A DNA stretch of 64,000 bases from Posidonia oceanica (taxonomy: Eukaryota > Streptophyta > Magnoliopsida > Alismatales > Posidoniaceae): the NCBI GenBank assembly GCA_037176725.1, contig JAZBRS010000029.1:128559001-128623000 (forward strand), read 5' to 3'. Both the position numbers and the translations under genes were made by a program. Shown piece by piece: positions 10,691 to 22,374 of the stretch; within the stretch, counting starts at the first letter, position 1; each line of letters opens with the position of its first letter. The notes beneath the pieces are model-generated. The model was not told the DNA's origin, did no database searches, and saw nothing but the letters and a program-made list of their open reading frames with translations.

Positions 10691-12700
10691 GTTTATGATA
10701 TTTCCAGAAATTCAAATAATTATTGAAACCACATACTCTTCTCTTGTCAAATATGAACCTATATGGTGCATAGACCTTCATGAAAAGTGCAAGATTTTAC
10801 CCAACAAGAAATTACAACATATAGATGAGAAGTGAAGTTCTTGAAATCTATACAACAAATGTAGCACCATAGAGAAAATATGGAATATGCATGACAGAGA
10901 TCTCAAATTCACATAAGTTCGCAATGATTTATTGAAAAATATTTGGATTAGTCTTAGGATTTTCCTAAATGTCTAATTTCAAAAATATTACTATGTTAAT
11001 TAAAAACTTAAACCATCCTTTTATTTTGTTGATTAAAGTTTATTGATCTATTCATTGCTACTCCACACAAGTTATGTATATTTCATTTCATGAGTTAATT
11101 ATTAAAAAATGAACATTTTCTTGTAAGACTCTTTCTCAAGAAGGCGTTAGATCTATTATAGATTTAGTCTTGTAATTGAAGAGATGGAAGAAAATGAATG
11201 CAGCATCTTTTTTTCCAACTCTATCGCAATTTTGCAAGCAATTATTGAGGCTATAACAACCCAATCTCAATACCCAAGGGTTCAAATAAAATCTGCAGTA
11301 ACAACTTTTTCGGTGGTTGTAAGTTCTTAATAAGACAGTAAAGAGTAACTGATACCTAAGAAGCTAACCATTGTAATTGGTTGATCTACCATGAATTGGT
11401 GAAAAGTTAAAATAAGACTATTTTGGCCTTCCATTGCCTAAGTCCAAGCTGTGTACATTGAAAAATTGAAGCTGCCAAGTACTATGGCATGAGAATCCTA
11501 TTTGAGTTGCATAGAAAAATGTATATTCAACCGATAACAATAGCACGATTAGATCAACTTTTAATTTGGTAAGCACATGACAAAAAGAGATTGCTAGAAA
11601 TAAACAATGGAATATACATCATGGGTAATAACTGTCCTAGTTTATGCGGTTCTTCTAGGCTGCTCATATATTTTAGTTTCATCTTGTTTGTTCCTCTTGC
11701 CTTTCATGAATATGCTAATAAGATGTCTCCATGAGTTAATATCTAATAAACCTCAGTTCAATGGTCTTTCATTATTTTGTTCCCAACTTCAAAATTGACG
11801 TGTTGACGTAAGTTGACCCTAAGAAATTGTAAGGTCAAACTTTGCTAGGATGAATAGATAATAGCACTGTTGAAGGTTCCTACTGCTAAATGATCAATAT
11901 CTGAATCCAACTTGGATTCTGAGTTATCAGTAACAGTCGGAACAATATCTCTGCAGCAAGACATGCATGTAACTAGGTTATGCACATGGATTTAACGGTA
12001 ACAACCTTGAGATTTGCATTCCTAGAGAGAGCAGTTTACTTCTAAAACAAAATGTAAAGGGGAGATGTTATAAGCATATTTTAAAAATTTGAGAAGTTAG
12101 AAAAATCACATTAAGTCGCACCATCTATAAAGATAGCCTTTGTTGTAATATTTGCTTCACAACCTGGGATTATATATTTATCCAATGTTATAGGGAACAG
12201 CAGAAAAATTAAGAAAGGAACTAATTCCATAACGAACATTGGAACATATAACATCAGACTTCTTGCAAGGTAGTCAAAAACTAATTCTACTTGGGGAATT
12301 GTGATTGGATATCAGCAAGTTCTTCTCATGAGCTTTTCTCAAGGAAAGACCCTACAGCAAGAAGTTGAATAAAATACTCAAAAGAAATTATGGTTAAATG
12401 GCTTCCGATGTCTTCAAACATGCTCCTTAAATTTCGGCTTTGACAGAAACATGCATTAAAAATTTAAAATGTAGCCAAATATAATCATTAAATTACTTTT
12501 TTATATGTTGTTAAGTAATTTAATGTAAAAATGAGAAGAAGAAGAAAAAAGATAGTCTGAAACTAAAATAGACAAATAGTAATCATGCTAGTATCTGGCT
12601 TATAAGCATATGATTCGATAAGATAAGAACTCCAATGCTACATACTTTTCATGGGTGACACTTGTGAGCATTAACGAATTGAATAGATCAATGAGGGAAG
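10691..12700. other. AT-rich region without recognised genes
   Basis: I find no convincing coding frame, terminal repeat or known domain. A short plus-strand frame at 11607-11798 would be hydrophobic but has no supporting context. Confidence 0.5.
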
Positions 12701-12719
12701 GAACACATACAAAGTAACA

Positions 12720-13800
12720 AAAGTTCTGTGATAAAAAATTTCCAGACCATTAGAATCATCAAATGCCTGAAAATAATAAAGCATCAATGCTCAGAACTAA
12801 GATACATACAGAAGTACTACAAGAAGAGACATTCATTCTTACTGTATAAACTGAAGAGGACACCGAAGAAGTCTCACTTGGTCCTTCTATAGCTGTTACC
12901 TTTTTCAAGCACACCTGCAATCGAAAATAATACAATTAAGCATAGTCAATCAAGTGGGAAGCCAAAATAACAGCATTAAAGCGAATGAACAAAACAATCT
13001 ATCTCTCTTTTGTATCAGCAAAACAAAGAAAAATAAATCCAAAGAAATACCAGCAAGAAGGAAGCCATGAGGAGCACAATACTACCTCGGTAATCCAAAA
13101 ATGAAGACAATCTAAGCATTCAGTACTGTTGCTTGAATTGTGTTAAAGCCTGTATAATTTGCGCTTCAATTTTGTTTTTCTAAAGAAAGAAAGACAAGCT
13201 CAGTATTCAGTAACAATTCTATAAAAACAGTGTCTTGCTAAAAATTCTTTAAGCTAGCCATACCTCAATTACATCACACTCCTCTTTGTGCTTATGCAAC
13301 AAAGCAACAATATCAGACTTGGACCCCTTGGTCCCATCTATTTTGTTCTTTGAGGAATGGATTGTTAGCAACTTAATAGGAGTCTTATTCTCTGGACATT
13401 CAGATATGCTCTCGTTATAAAAATGTAAATTGTCGAGGTTCTCTTTAAACATCTCAAGAATATCTTTACCCTTCCTTTTCTTTTCCACTGTCCATTGGAT
13501 TAGAGTTAGTAATTGTTCCTTCGAAGATTGACCAAAAAATATTCAAGACAACATCTTGTCTATATCCACTCCAGCCATAATATCATCAGGGCCACGATTT
13601 TCAGAATCACCAGAAACACAATTGTTTTTGAATAACTGTGGATCCAAAATGAGACTAAACGAAATGGAGACTTCCAGACTCCCCTATTCCAAGAGATAGA
13701 GCAGACTATAACAAAGACTTTGCATATAACGCAAGTAGCAAGATTGACAAGCTCTTGACTCGTGACAAGGAACAGACTTTTTTCACATGAAAGAACAGAG
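12720..13800 (-). pseudogene. Unrecognised spliced coding fragment inside CACTA-like DNA
   Basis: On the minus strand one frame reads from about 13650 (…PQLFKNNCVSGDSENRG…) through one stop (TGA near 13546) to 'CDVIE' at 13260, where GTATGG gives a donor. A following piece (about 12914-12845, reading VCLKKVTAIEGPSETSSVSS) has an ACAG acceptor. A third (about 12768-12725, AFDDSNGLEIFYHR) has a TTTTCAG acceptor. The charged, low-complexity reading is protein-like, but I do not recognise the family. The run of splice signals suggests a gene fragment, possibly captured by the adjacent CACTA-like element. It could also be chance. Confidence 0.35.
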
Positions 13801-14029
13801 AAGATGGTGCTTGCCTATAGGGGGTTTACAAATCTTTTGCCCTAGAAGAGAACGAGAATGAACCTGGAGTTGAGACGAGACGATCTTTTACCCTAGAAGA
13901 GGGAGAGCGGAGGGACAATAGAGGAGAAGGATCGTGATTTGGAAGTGGAGGAAGATTTTTGGGTGGAGGGACGAAGATTTTGGTGAAGAGGGAAAGTTGT
14001 TTCGTAGGAAATAAAAGAGGAAATAAAAT

Positions 14030-14219
14030 GATGGTTAAATTTTTAAGAATTTAATCTTAACTATGGTCTAATTTTGTGATCAATCTGTGGCAAAAATAAG
14101 TTTCTATTAAGACTAAAACTAATGTATCTGTGGTTATTCCTGTGGCTAAACGTATCAATTAATCACAGATTTATTGTCCGTGACTAAAATCGATGGTTAA
14201 AGTCCAATTTTCTTGTAAT
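14030..14219 (-). mobile_element. CACTA-like terminus with subterminal repeats
   Basis: Read from the minus strand, the end is CATTACAAGAAAATTGGAC at 14219, close to the plant CACTA terminus CACTACAAGAAAA. The adjoining 190 bp holds repeated short words of the subterminal type, such as GTGGCTAAA, GTGACTAAA, GTGGTTA and GTGGCAAAA with ATCAC. The other end was not found, so the element limits to the left are unknown. Confidence 0.5.
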
Positions 14220-14796
14220 GCCTAACCCCAATGCAGTTGGCAGGGAGAACAGCCCAGGTTTGAATGCTGAGAAAATAGAAAAAACCCCTCCAACCAACTA
14301 TGTTAAAAAAAAAAGAGAGATGAAGAATTCCTGTGAACCTTCTTCCTCCCAATCACATTCATCTCAAAGTCAAAACAACACACCAACTACCCACGTTGTT
14401 GCATTACCTTCCTACTAAAGTTAAGATAACATGATAATTCTGTCAATTCCTTGGACAAGTTATGACAATTAATAGATGGAGAATGACAACATTAGTTAGA
14501 AATACACAATTACACATGTAAAGTCAAGATCTTAGATATGAAATTATCATGTTACACTGCTAAAAAAGCCAATGTTACGAGGGAATACATGCATCCAGAG
14601 GAGGGTAGTGGGGAAAACTGCATCCTGCAAACATCTTATATTCAACATACCAAACCACCTAAGGTTGAAAAAGATCTGAGTCATGTACAGTTAATGCATG
14701 CTCATCCGTCACTAACTAATAACAATACAGACATCTTAAAAGAAATAGAGTTGAGGCATGTGAAATTTTGGAGCAAAAAATTATATACTGAGCCGT

Positions 14797-17700
14797 CTAT
14801 TTTTTCTCTGCCATCCTTTTTCGTATATCATGAGCTGCGTTAAAGATGCCAAGAGTAGGCTTGTAGCAAACAAAACACTTCTTGTTCTTCGAGTGATGCT
14901 GCAAAAAAAAACATTGTAATCAGAGAGAGAATACATATGGATATTAGTTTTCATCCAAAAAAAGGGGTCTGTGAAACATCAATAACACATCTGACAGCCA
15001 ATGCGTAAATAAACCGTAGATCAGCGTAACCTGTGAAGATCAATTAATGACAGATTTCAGGCTTTGCCATGCATTATTGACTAAGAATAATTGAAAAGAA
15101 CAAATAAAAGTCTCTGATGTTCTCACAATCATATCTAGATATTTACATTCAAAATTATGTTCTAGATAAAAAGAAACAATTGAACTTTCAAGATGCAGAT
15201 ATCACTGACGATCTCCTTGTATGGCACAACATATTGTCAAAACTTGTTTGGCTACATGTAATCCACAAGTCATGTTGGGTTTTGTTTACTACAAGGTTGA
15301 TGAATATAACTAGCCTACACTATATGTTGCACTCTAGTAAATGGCCCATTGGTTTTATATTTGATAACTTTCTCAGTTAATTGGTAAAATGACAAATGAT
15401 ATTTTCATCTTTGAAAAAGATACTTTTAAGCAACAAGTCAATCCCAAAACATATGTTTGCAACAATCATTGTTAGGAGTGTTTTGTCTTAAAATAGGAAC
15501 TTGAGGCAACAAATCAGTCACAAAAATTTAACACAGTCACAAGTTTATCTCCTATTATTTCTCAAGTTACCAATCAAAATATTAGAAGAGTCTTGCCTTT
15601 AAAAAGGGTATTTGAGGCAATGAATAAGACCAAAAATATCATGGCTGGTACCAATCAATCTTATTCGAATCCTCAAGTCACTAACCATACTTCAAGCATT
15701 TCATTGATGGCTCAAGAATCTGAGACCGAAGAAACTTTTTACATTGAAAAAATCGATATGCTAGTACTTTTCTCAATCAACTCTCTTCTTAATATACATA
15801 TGTTATTAGACAATACAAGCTATATTTACTATATCCAATAACATCTCCAACTAAAAAGTCAAGATGATCAACCATATGTCTGTGGTTACATAACAAAAAG
15901 GATGGTGAGGAGACACATGTAGAGATAAACGATAAGTATCTGCCAATTGAAGATGATGAAAATGATTTGATAAATTTTTTAGGCACCATTGCATGATATC
16001 ATTATTTTTGATAATACATTGCATGATATTATGAATTAGCACCTCTTAACTATCTAGATTTGTAATTAATGACCCAGCAAGAAATAATAAGATGTTGAAT
16101 CTTGTGAAGATAATACAAGAATTTAGGATCTATCTTATTTCTATTTCCATTGTTCTTCAAAGATTTGAATGGTTTACTAATTAGAGAATAAATTTTGAGT
16201 TTGGTTCAAGGTTAGAGGCTTGGATCCACATGCCTCTCAACAGAAAAATGGAGAATATAACGCCTAGTACAAGAATCACCATTATCCATGGAGACACTCC
16301 CCCATGGTCTTTTGGGAATAGGTAAGGGGGAATAGGTAAGAGCCCCAGTAAACCTCCAGTAATGGATTGTCTGAAAGCCAAATAATTTATAAATGTGTTG
16401 AGCTTGATACTGTTAACAACCCAAACATGAGCATCCCCCTATTTGTTCAAACCTAGTTTCATACGGCTCAATAAAGATATATATTTCTAGATAAATATGC
16501 ATATATAACTACATGTACAGATATATATACATACATGTAAATATTGCATGTATTAATGTGTTATATATAATTAATAACTTTATTAATGTTATATTAATCT
16601 TATGTTATATATTTTAATTAAGTGCTTTTATATGTTCAAGCATGTTTTTTTGTTCATTCAACAAAAAGTTCGATAAGGTGAGCTTGGTAAAGCATGTCAA
16701 GCCAAGCTTTACAAAATACTACAAGCTCGACTCAAGTCGAGTTCAAGTTCAAGAAAATATTACCATGCTAAGATCAACCACCTCAAGATTTGGCTCGGCT
16801 CGTTTACACCCCTAATCGCTAATAACCATCAGGTTGCATAAATCTAGGTTGCCTTCTGGATGTAATTTATTTTTATCTTTTTGAAGATCCTTCAAATAAT
16901 CAGAGCTTTGCATGTGTAAAACAAGATCTTTGTGATGCAATATTCATACCTCTCCTTCTATATATAACTTTAAAAACGGAAAAAGATAGAATAAGATACG
17001 CAACCATTTTCACAATGCCAATACTCCATTGATCAATGTTAAAATTGTTAATCAAAGAGTCATTGGCAGGTAATGCTAACCTTTTTTAAAGAGTGTCACC
17101 AGATGACAACAATTCATTAAACAAGTCTTAATTTCCCTCCATTTATTGTTAAGAGAATTATAGAAAATAGCAAATCTAATGCTACCTTCACACGATTCAA
17201 AAACCCAACTCTTTTCTCAACCACAAATATAAGTAAACATAAGACATCAATTCATGATTTCAAGCAATGATGACAAAAAAATTAACAAGTTATGTTCGTG
17301 TTTTCAATAGGTTAAAACTTAGAAGTCATCTTTACAAGCATGTTACCACCATTCATGTTCTGTAACTTTAGACATATAATTGGTTCTAGCACCCTAAGGG
17401 ATACTATTACATAGAGAGAAAAAATAGTTTATATCATGTAATAACATATGTATATTATGAAGATAATTATTCAAGAGGAAGTGTAGCATACCAACTTCTT
17501 AAACTTAGGAGGTTTCTTCAACTAAAAATTCAAACAATCAAAAGTCATCAATGCAACACTTGGAAGTATGGTTAGTGGATTGAAAAAACAAATGAGACTA
17601 ATTGGTACCAGTCATGACATATTATGTTTTAATATGCTGGCTCAAAGGCCCATTTTTGAAGGCAAAAATATTCTAGCATTTTGATTGATAACTTGAGGAA

Positions 17701-20059
17701 TAACATGAGATGGGTTTGTGACAATGTTGATACTTTACTACTAAGTTATTGCCTTATAAGTATTTCAGAAAGACAAAATTCTCTTATACTATAAAATGCA
17801 TTCTGATTAACGCCAGTAAATATGTTTTGGGAGTAATTTGTTAGTTCATGTGTCTTTTACAAAAATACAACTCGCTTATATCTATTTAACAATCATATTG
17901 AGAAATTTAAAAACAAACTAGATAAAAAAATAATCAGGTCGCTACAAAGAGTGCATATATAGTGTAAGCTAGTCAAAATCACCAAGCTTGTAGTAAACTA
18001 AATCCGACATGACTGGTTGATTATACAACCACCAAATAAGCAAATAATAAACAATGATAATATGAGCCACATGAAATTAGCGACATAATTGCAGCTTGAA
18101 AGAATTAGAATATAGTTTTTTAATAAACAGATTATGACTTTTTTTTAATCATAAACAGTAAGTAACAAAAGAATTGTTCTTGGAATTTATAGCTTGCCCT
18201 GAATGAAAAGTCATGATCCAATTTAAAGTATTCAATTTCCAAATAATATATTGCACTCAAAAGTCATCAAAATTCATTTCAGAAATATTAAATGACTCTA
18301 CCCTCTTTGATTTTCAATTTTAACTTTTGAGATAACTATGTATAATAACTATAAAGATAAGATAACTGTGGACACAAAAAAAAAATCTTAAAAAAAACTG
18401 TAATCTAACTCCCTGCTGAATGCCTGAATCATTTTTTCTAATTTTCTTTTATTTGAAAAATTCTTTCCTATTTTCTTAACAAATTCAAGTTGAATGAGAA
18501 CAAAATACTATGTTAAACTGATAATTTGATGGGTATAATTATGTTGATAAACAGCTTTTTAGTTACATTCTTTTAATATATGCACATTATTATCAAGATA
18601 AGAACATCGCTTACCTGCCATGATGCAGTTCATAGAGGTACTAGTTACAAAAACGATGGAAATGACTTTCTGAATAATGAATCAATCATGCCAAAAAATT
18701 CTAAGGGTACTGCACATTATGCAAATCTCAAGCACAAGACCTTGTAACTACAAACCAGATTTTTTTAGCAAACCAACCAAAATTTAAAACAATAACGACC
18801 ATAGGATCTAAGCAACTATTAGGAAAGTATCTAACTAACCTCCACTATGTGTTACAATATGGCTTATGGAAACTTATTACTCAACTTTGTCAATATCTAG
18901 GAATAAGAAAATAACATTTTCTAGCTAGCACCCAATCAACCTCCGTTACAAGCACTATTGTACTATGGAAACTTAAATTACTCACTTTGGTAATAGATAA
19001 GTATTACCATGCAATAAAAGGCAGAGTGGGCAAGATGAACAACTATAAAGCAAAACAGTAAACATGCAATAATGAATCAATCACCGGTACCTTCAGTGCA
19101 CAATGCTCGCAGAAGTAATGCTTGCAGTTTGTCACCACCGGATCCTCAAAGGGATTCCGGCATATAAAGCAAGCAAATGGCAAATCATCATCGTCATCAT
19201 CATCATCCGTTTCTCGATCGCTGTCATCCCCGCCGCCCATCACCAATCCTCTCTTCCTAACCTTCTCACTCTCCTCCCACTCCTTCTCCATCTGCCACCC
19301 CGATTTATAATCCCCTCTATCATGCATAAACTTGCAAGCATCTCCAAACCCACAGTACCCGGTCTCCTTATAATCCTTACATATGTCCGGCTGATAGTCG
19401 AACCTCACCGACGCCCTTATATGCGCCGAAGCCCGGAGCGGCCCATGTGCTCCTCCCGCCTTCTCGCCCGCCACCGTCTGCTCCCGTCTGAACCCTGCCT
19501 TATAATCCGTGTACCCGTGAATCCCCTTGTACTCCTTCCCATCCCCACCCTTGTTGGACCCACTGGTGCCAACACCTTTCTTAAGGTCCTCCTCCGCCTT
19601 CTTCAGCATCCTCTCCCGGATGGCGCGGTGGTCACGGTCAAACTCCGTCTCGGTCTCGAGCGTCGCCGTTGCTCTGCTGTTGTGCTGGACCTGGATCTGC
19701 TTGGACGACTCGAAGTGGAACGCGGCGGGGCGTTGGTGGTGGTCGTCGTGATCGGATTCCTGTTGGGCGGGCTTGGAATGGGGACGGAAGGTGGAGAAGC
19801 GGAGCTTGTTGTCGGCCGCCGCTAGGGTTTTCCTGGGTTTTTGGATCGACGGCTGGTCGTTTTCGCCGTCGTCGTCGTCGTCATCGCAGGCAATGGTGGC
19901 GCGCTTGCGGATGTTCTTGTTCTTGGTGGGTTTGCGGAAAAAGCTGCAGACTGGGAGGAAACAGGCGCGTTTTATTGGGGGAACGATGATAGGGGAAGAA
20001 AATGAGAATGGCAGAGGAGAATTACCTGCGTCAGAGGGTTGTGATTCGCCAGCAGACAT
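14797..20059 (-). CDS. CWC24/RNF113A-type CCCH and RING zinc-finger spliceosome protein (3 exons)
   Basis: The coding exons are 20059-20026, 19950-19091 and 14898-14797, together 996 nt or 331 residues plus stop. All junctions are GT-AG, with a 75-nt first intron and a 4192-nt second intron. The protein has an N-terminal VCSFFRKP...NIRKR motif, an acidic low-complexity segment, a [16 protein letters not shown] region, a CCCH finger (C-X8-C-X5-C-X3-H, residues 202-221), a run of eight Asp, and a C3HC4 RING from residue 272 whose last two cysteines (CFVC) come from exon 3. It ends [18 protein letters not shown]. Yeast Cwc24 and human RNF113A join the activated spliceosome near the 5' splice site; RNF113A is also an E3 ubiquitin ligase. 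The Arabidopsis counterpart is annotated as CCCH zinc-finger protein 1. No stop or frameshift is seen. The start was chosen because it is the first Met and splicing gives the conserved VCSFFRKP join. Confidence 0.9.
14899..19090 (-). other. Second intron of the CWC24-type gene (4192 nt)
   Basis: The donor is AAG|GTACCG at 19090 and the acceptor TTTTTTTTGCAG|CATCAC at 14899. The intron is strongly AT-rich and I recognise no transposon in it. It separates the RING domain between the sixth and seventh zinc ligands, so correct splicing is required for a functional RING. Small open frames inside (for example 15117-15380 and 15593-15841) have no recognisable domains. Confidence 0.85.
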
Positions 20060-20146
20060 TGATGCGGTGGTGGTGGTGGTGGTTGGAAGTTGCAGAGATT
20101 GGAGGTGTGGAGTAGGGGGAAGGAGGGAAAGCGAAACGCGCGTGTG

Positions 20147-20158
20147 TATATATATATA
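20147..20158 (-). promoter_or_regulatory. TATA-rich promoter of the CWC24-type gene
   Basis: A TATATATATATA run lies about 90 bp upstream of the ATG on the minus strand, a plausible core promoter position. LINE-derived sequence begins within the next 100 bp upstream. A simple TA microsatellite is the alternative reading. Confidence 0.4.
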
Positions 20159-20229
20159 GGTTTAGCTTTTGAGAGTGTTCTAAATGCCTGATTTTTTTAT
20201 TTCGCTCAGTAAGGACTAATGAGAGTGCC

Positions 20230-20920
20230 CTAAATCCGATTGTTTCTCTCCATCCAAAGGTGGTAAACGGTGGCAGCAAGGGCCAATTTTTGGGTGTCAA
20301 ATGCTCTACGCCACTTGGTACAGTTGCGAGACGAGTTAGCTCACCTTCAATGCTAGTCGTGCCACCATGGAAGTTAAGCTTTGTCAAGACTCCGCACCAG
20401 ACATTACATGAGAAAGCACATGTAAAAAACATGCGGGTCGTGTTCTCAAGTGCTCTACGATAGAGTGGGCACCGAGAGATACTCACCGTACCTTGCCTTC
20501 TTCTCATTAGATCATGGGTAGGAAGGCTTCTTCTCGCAACTTTCCAGAGGCACATTGCATAGCGGGGGAACATGGAGCTTGTGCCACACAACCTTCGCCT
20601 AGTTAACCTGTACACCGACGCATCGGTCAGCATTCCATGCAGACTTGGTAGAGAAGGTGTCATTGCTCGTCGCAGTTCAGCAAGTCTAGTATGGAGTAGC
20701 AAATATTGGTGTTGTTGTAATACGAGGCCAGGCATCTTGCATGGCAGTAGTGGTCGGTCGGGGCTGGGAGGCACCAAGTACCATTCCTAATGAAATGGCT
20801 TACCAACTTGTAGTGGTTTGTATTCATGTCATAGATCATTTCGTTTCCATATTGTTCCTTGAGTGGCCTACCAAGCTATGGATACGGGAAGAAGAAAGTA
20901 GCTTCTCCATTTCCTACTCT
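20230..20920 (-). pseudogene. LINE ORF2 3' part with zf-RVT domain
   Basis: On the minus strand the reading WKVARRSLPTHDLMRRR…CPLYRRALENTTRMFFTCAF…VW matches the zinc-binding domain that follows plant LINE reverse transcriptases (zf-RVT: LPT, CPLC, E-x-x-H-x-F-x-C, VW); the second cysteine and the His are substituted here. Upstream, at 20920-20830, the frame reads LGRPLKEQYGNEMIYD, the region before zf-RVT. The fragment lies immediately upstream of the CWC24-type gene. It is the 3' continuation of the RT fragment at 35808-36790; the two were split by the hAT insertion. Confidence 0.7.
20913..20920. other. hAT target-site duplication, left copy
   Basis: CCTACTCT directly precedes the left hAT end. 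Its partner CCTACCCT follows the right end at 35800-35807, matching seven of eight bases. Eight bp is the hAT duplication length. Confidence 0.7.
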
Positions 20921-21099
20921 TAGGAGTGTAAGCGAGTCGGGTTTAAGGTCTACCATAACCTTAATCCATCCTTTCTTAATAGGTAACAAGTCGGATGAAT
21001 ACCTATTTTAAAAAATTATAGCCGCTACCCTATCCACTATCCATTAGAATAACAGGTGATGGATAGGGTTAACGGGTCAAAACGGATTAATTTTTTTAT

Positions 21100-22260
21100 T
21101 ATTAAATCATGTGCTTAGATTAACATCAGTAGCCCAGTCTGATCTTTTTTATCTATTTTTACTTTGGCCATTCCTTATGGATTCAAAGTCGATCTTTCTT
21201 AAAGAATGAATAAAGCACGATTGTTTTGTAGACGGCCTGTTACAGAAACAGTACAAACGCATTTGCACAGAAGAAATAATAAACATTGTTACTACGAAAC
21301 AATCAGAAACAGAACATAACACTTGGGGAATGCTACATCCAGCATTTTATTTGAAACAATTATTTTCTAGTTATTTCGAAAATCAATCACAAAGGAACGA
21401 TGAAAGTATATAACAATTTCAATGAGAGAATAACCAAATGTGATCGGCTTTGTAGGACCACTCTCTATCCCTCAAGGCTCGAACCAATAGCACATGTCAC
21501 AAACCACAAATGTGGTTGCAGTTGCAACAATGACCACGAGCTTGAATAGAAATTGTTACTTGTAGTAGCATCTCCTGTATAAAAATATACACACGATTCT
21601 CTCTACATTGATAACTTCTAATCTAGCCTACAAAGATTTGATTTCTATTCACTTGGAATCCCCTAAATACAATTAGGAGTGTAAACGGATGGTTCAGACA
21701 AGCCACGCTTCTTCTGATTGAATATTGATGGAGCTTGTACCATTTTGTGGAACAATACTATCCACATCACACCACTTGAAAAATTTACAGATTTCCTGAA
21801 AGTACACATGAAAGAAAAAATTAGAAGGAATTGTAAGAGGACAGAGTTGAGAAACATGTATGTGTTTTTTCTTGTAATCAAACATGTACTTGGTTAATAC
21901 CATAACAAAGTCAAAATACACAAATGGCCCCAACCCAAGAACTAAATGACATGTTTAAAAATAGGAATCTGCAACCATCATAATTCTCAAGCACTTTGAT
22001 GAAAAAGAAAAGAAACAAATGTGAGCCATGTACTGAGTTGAGACTTGCCCTTAAACAATTACCTAGTAACTGAAAAAAACTAGAGTAATCAGTTACCTAG
22101 TACTGAACTGAGACTTGCCCTTAAATAGAAATATTCTTTGACTAATGTAATCAAGCAATTCTACTTCTATATATTCAATCTACAAAAAAAAATAAAGATT
22201 AAACAAATCATAAAAATATTGTTATGAATGTATCAAGAAGATTAGAAGAGAATGAGAATT
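21100..22260 (-). other. hAT 3' non-coding part
   Basis: No clear gene is seen. A minus-strand reading around 21795-21710 (EICKFFKWCDVDSIVPQNG) has a preceding AG and could be a 3' exon or a captured fragment, but I cannot assign it. Confidence 0.3.
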
Positions 22261-22374
22261 ACTTGTTTCAAGGTTTCCATCATCAAAATCTTCTGCTATT
22301 GTTCCAAGAAGTACATCAATAAGATTTTCTCCTACAAATGCAATGAAAATACAAATTATAAGAATTTACGTAAA

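Noticed and set aside
15117..16381. Short open frames in the large intron
   Set aside because: AT-rich, no domain, no repeat ends, inside an intron with sound splice sites.
19103..19825. 240-residue plus-strand open frame
   Set aside because: It is antisense to exon 2 of the CWC24-type gene, whose reading has clear conserved domains.
19043..20059. Single-exon 338-residue version of the CWC24-type gene
   Set aside because: It reads through a 75-nt intron and past a donor at 19090, ending before the last two RING ligands. The spliced model restores both the N-terminal motif and the full RING.
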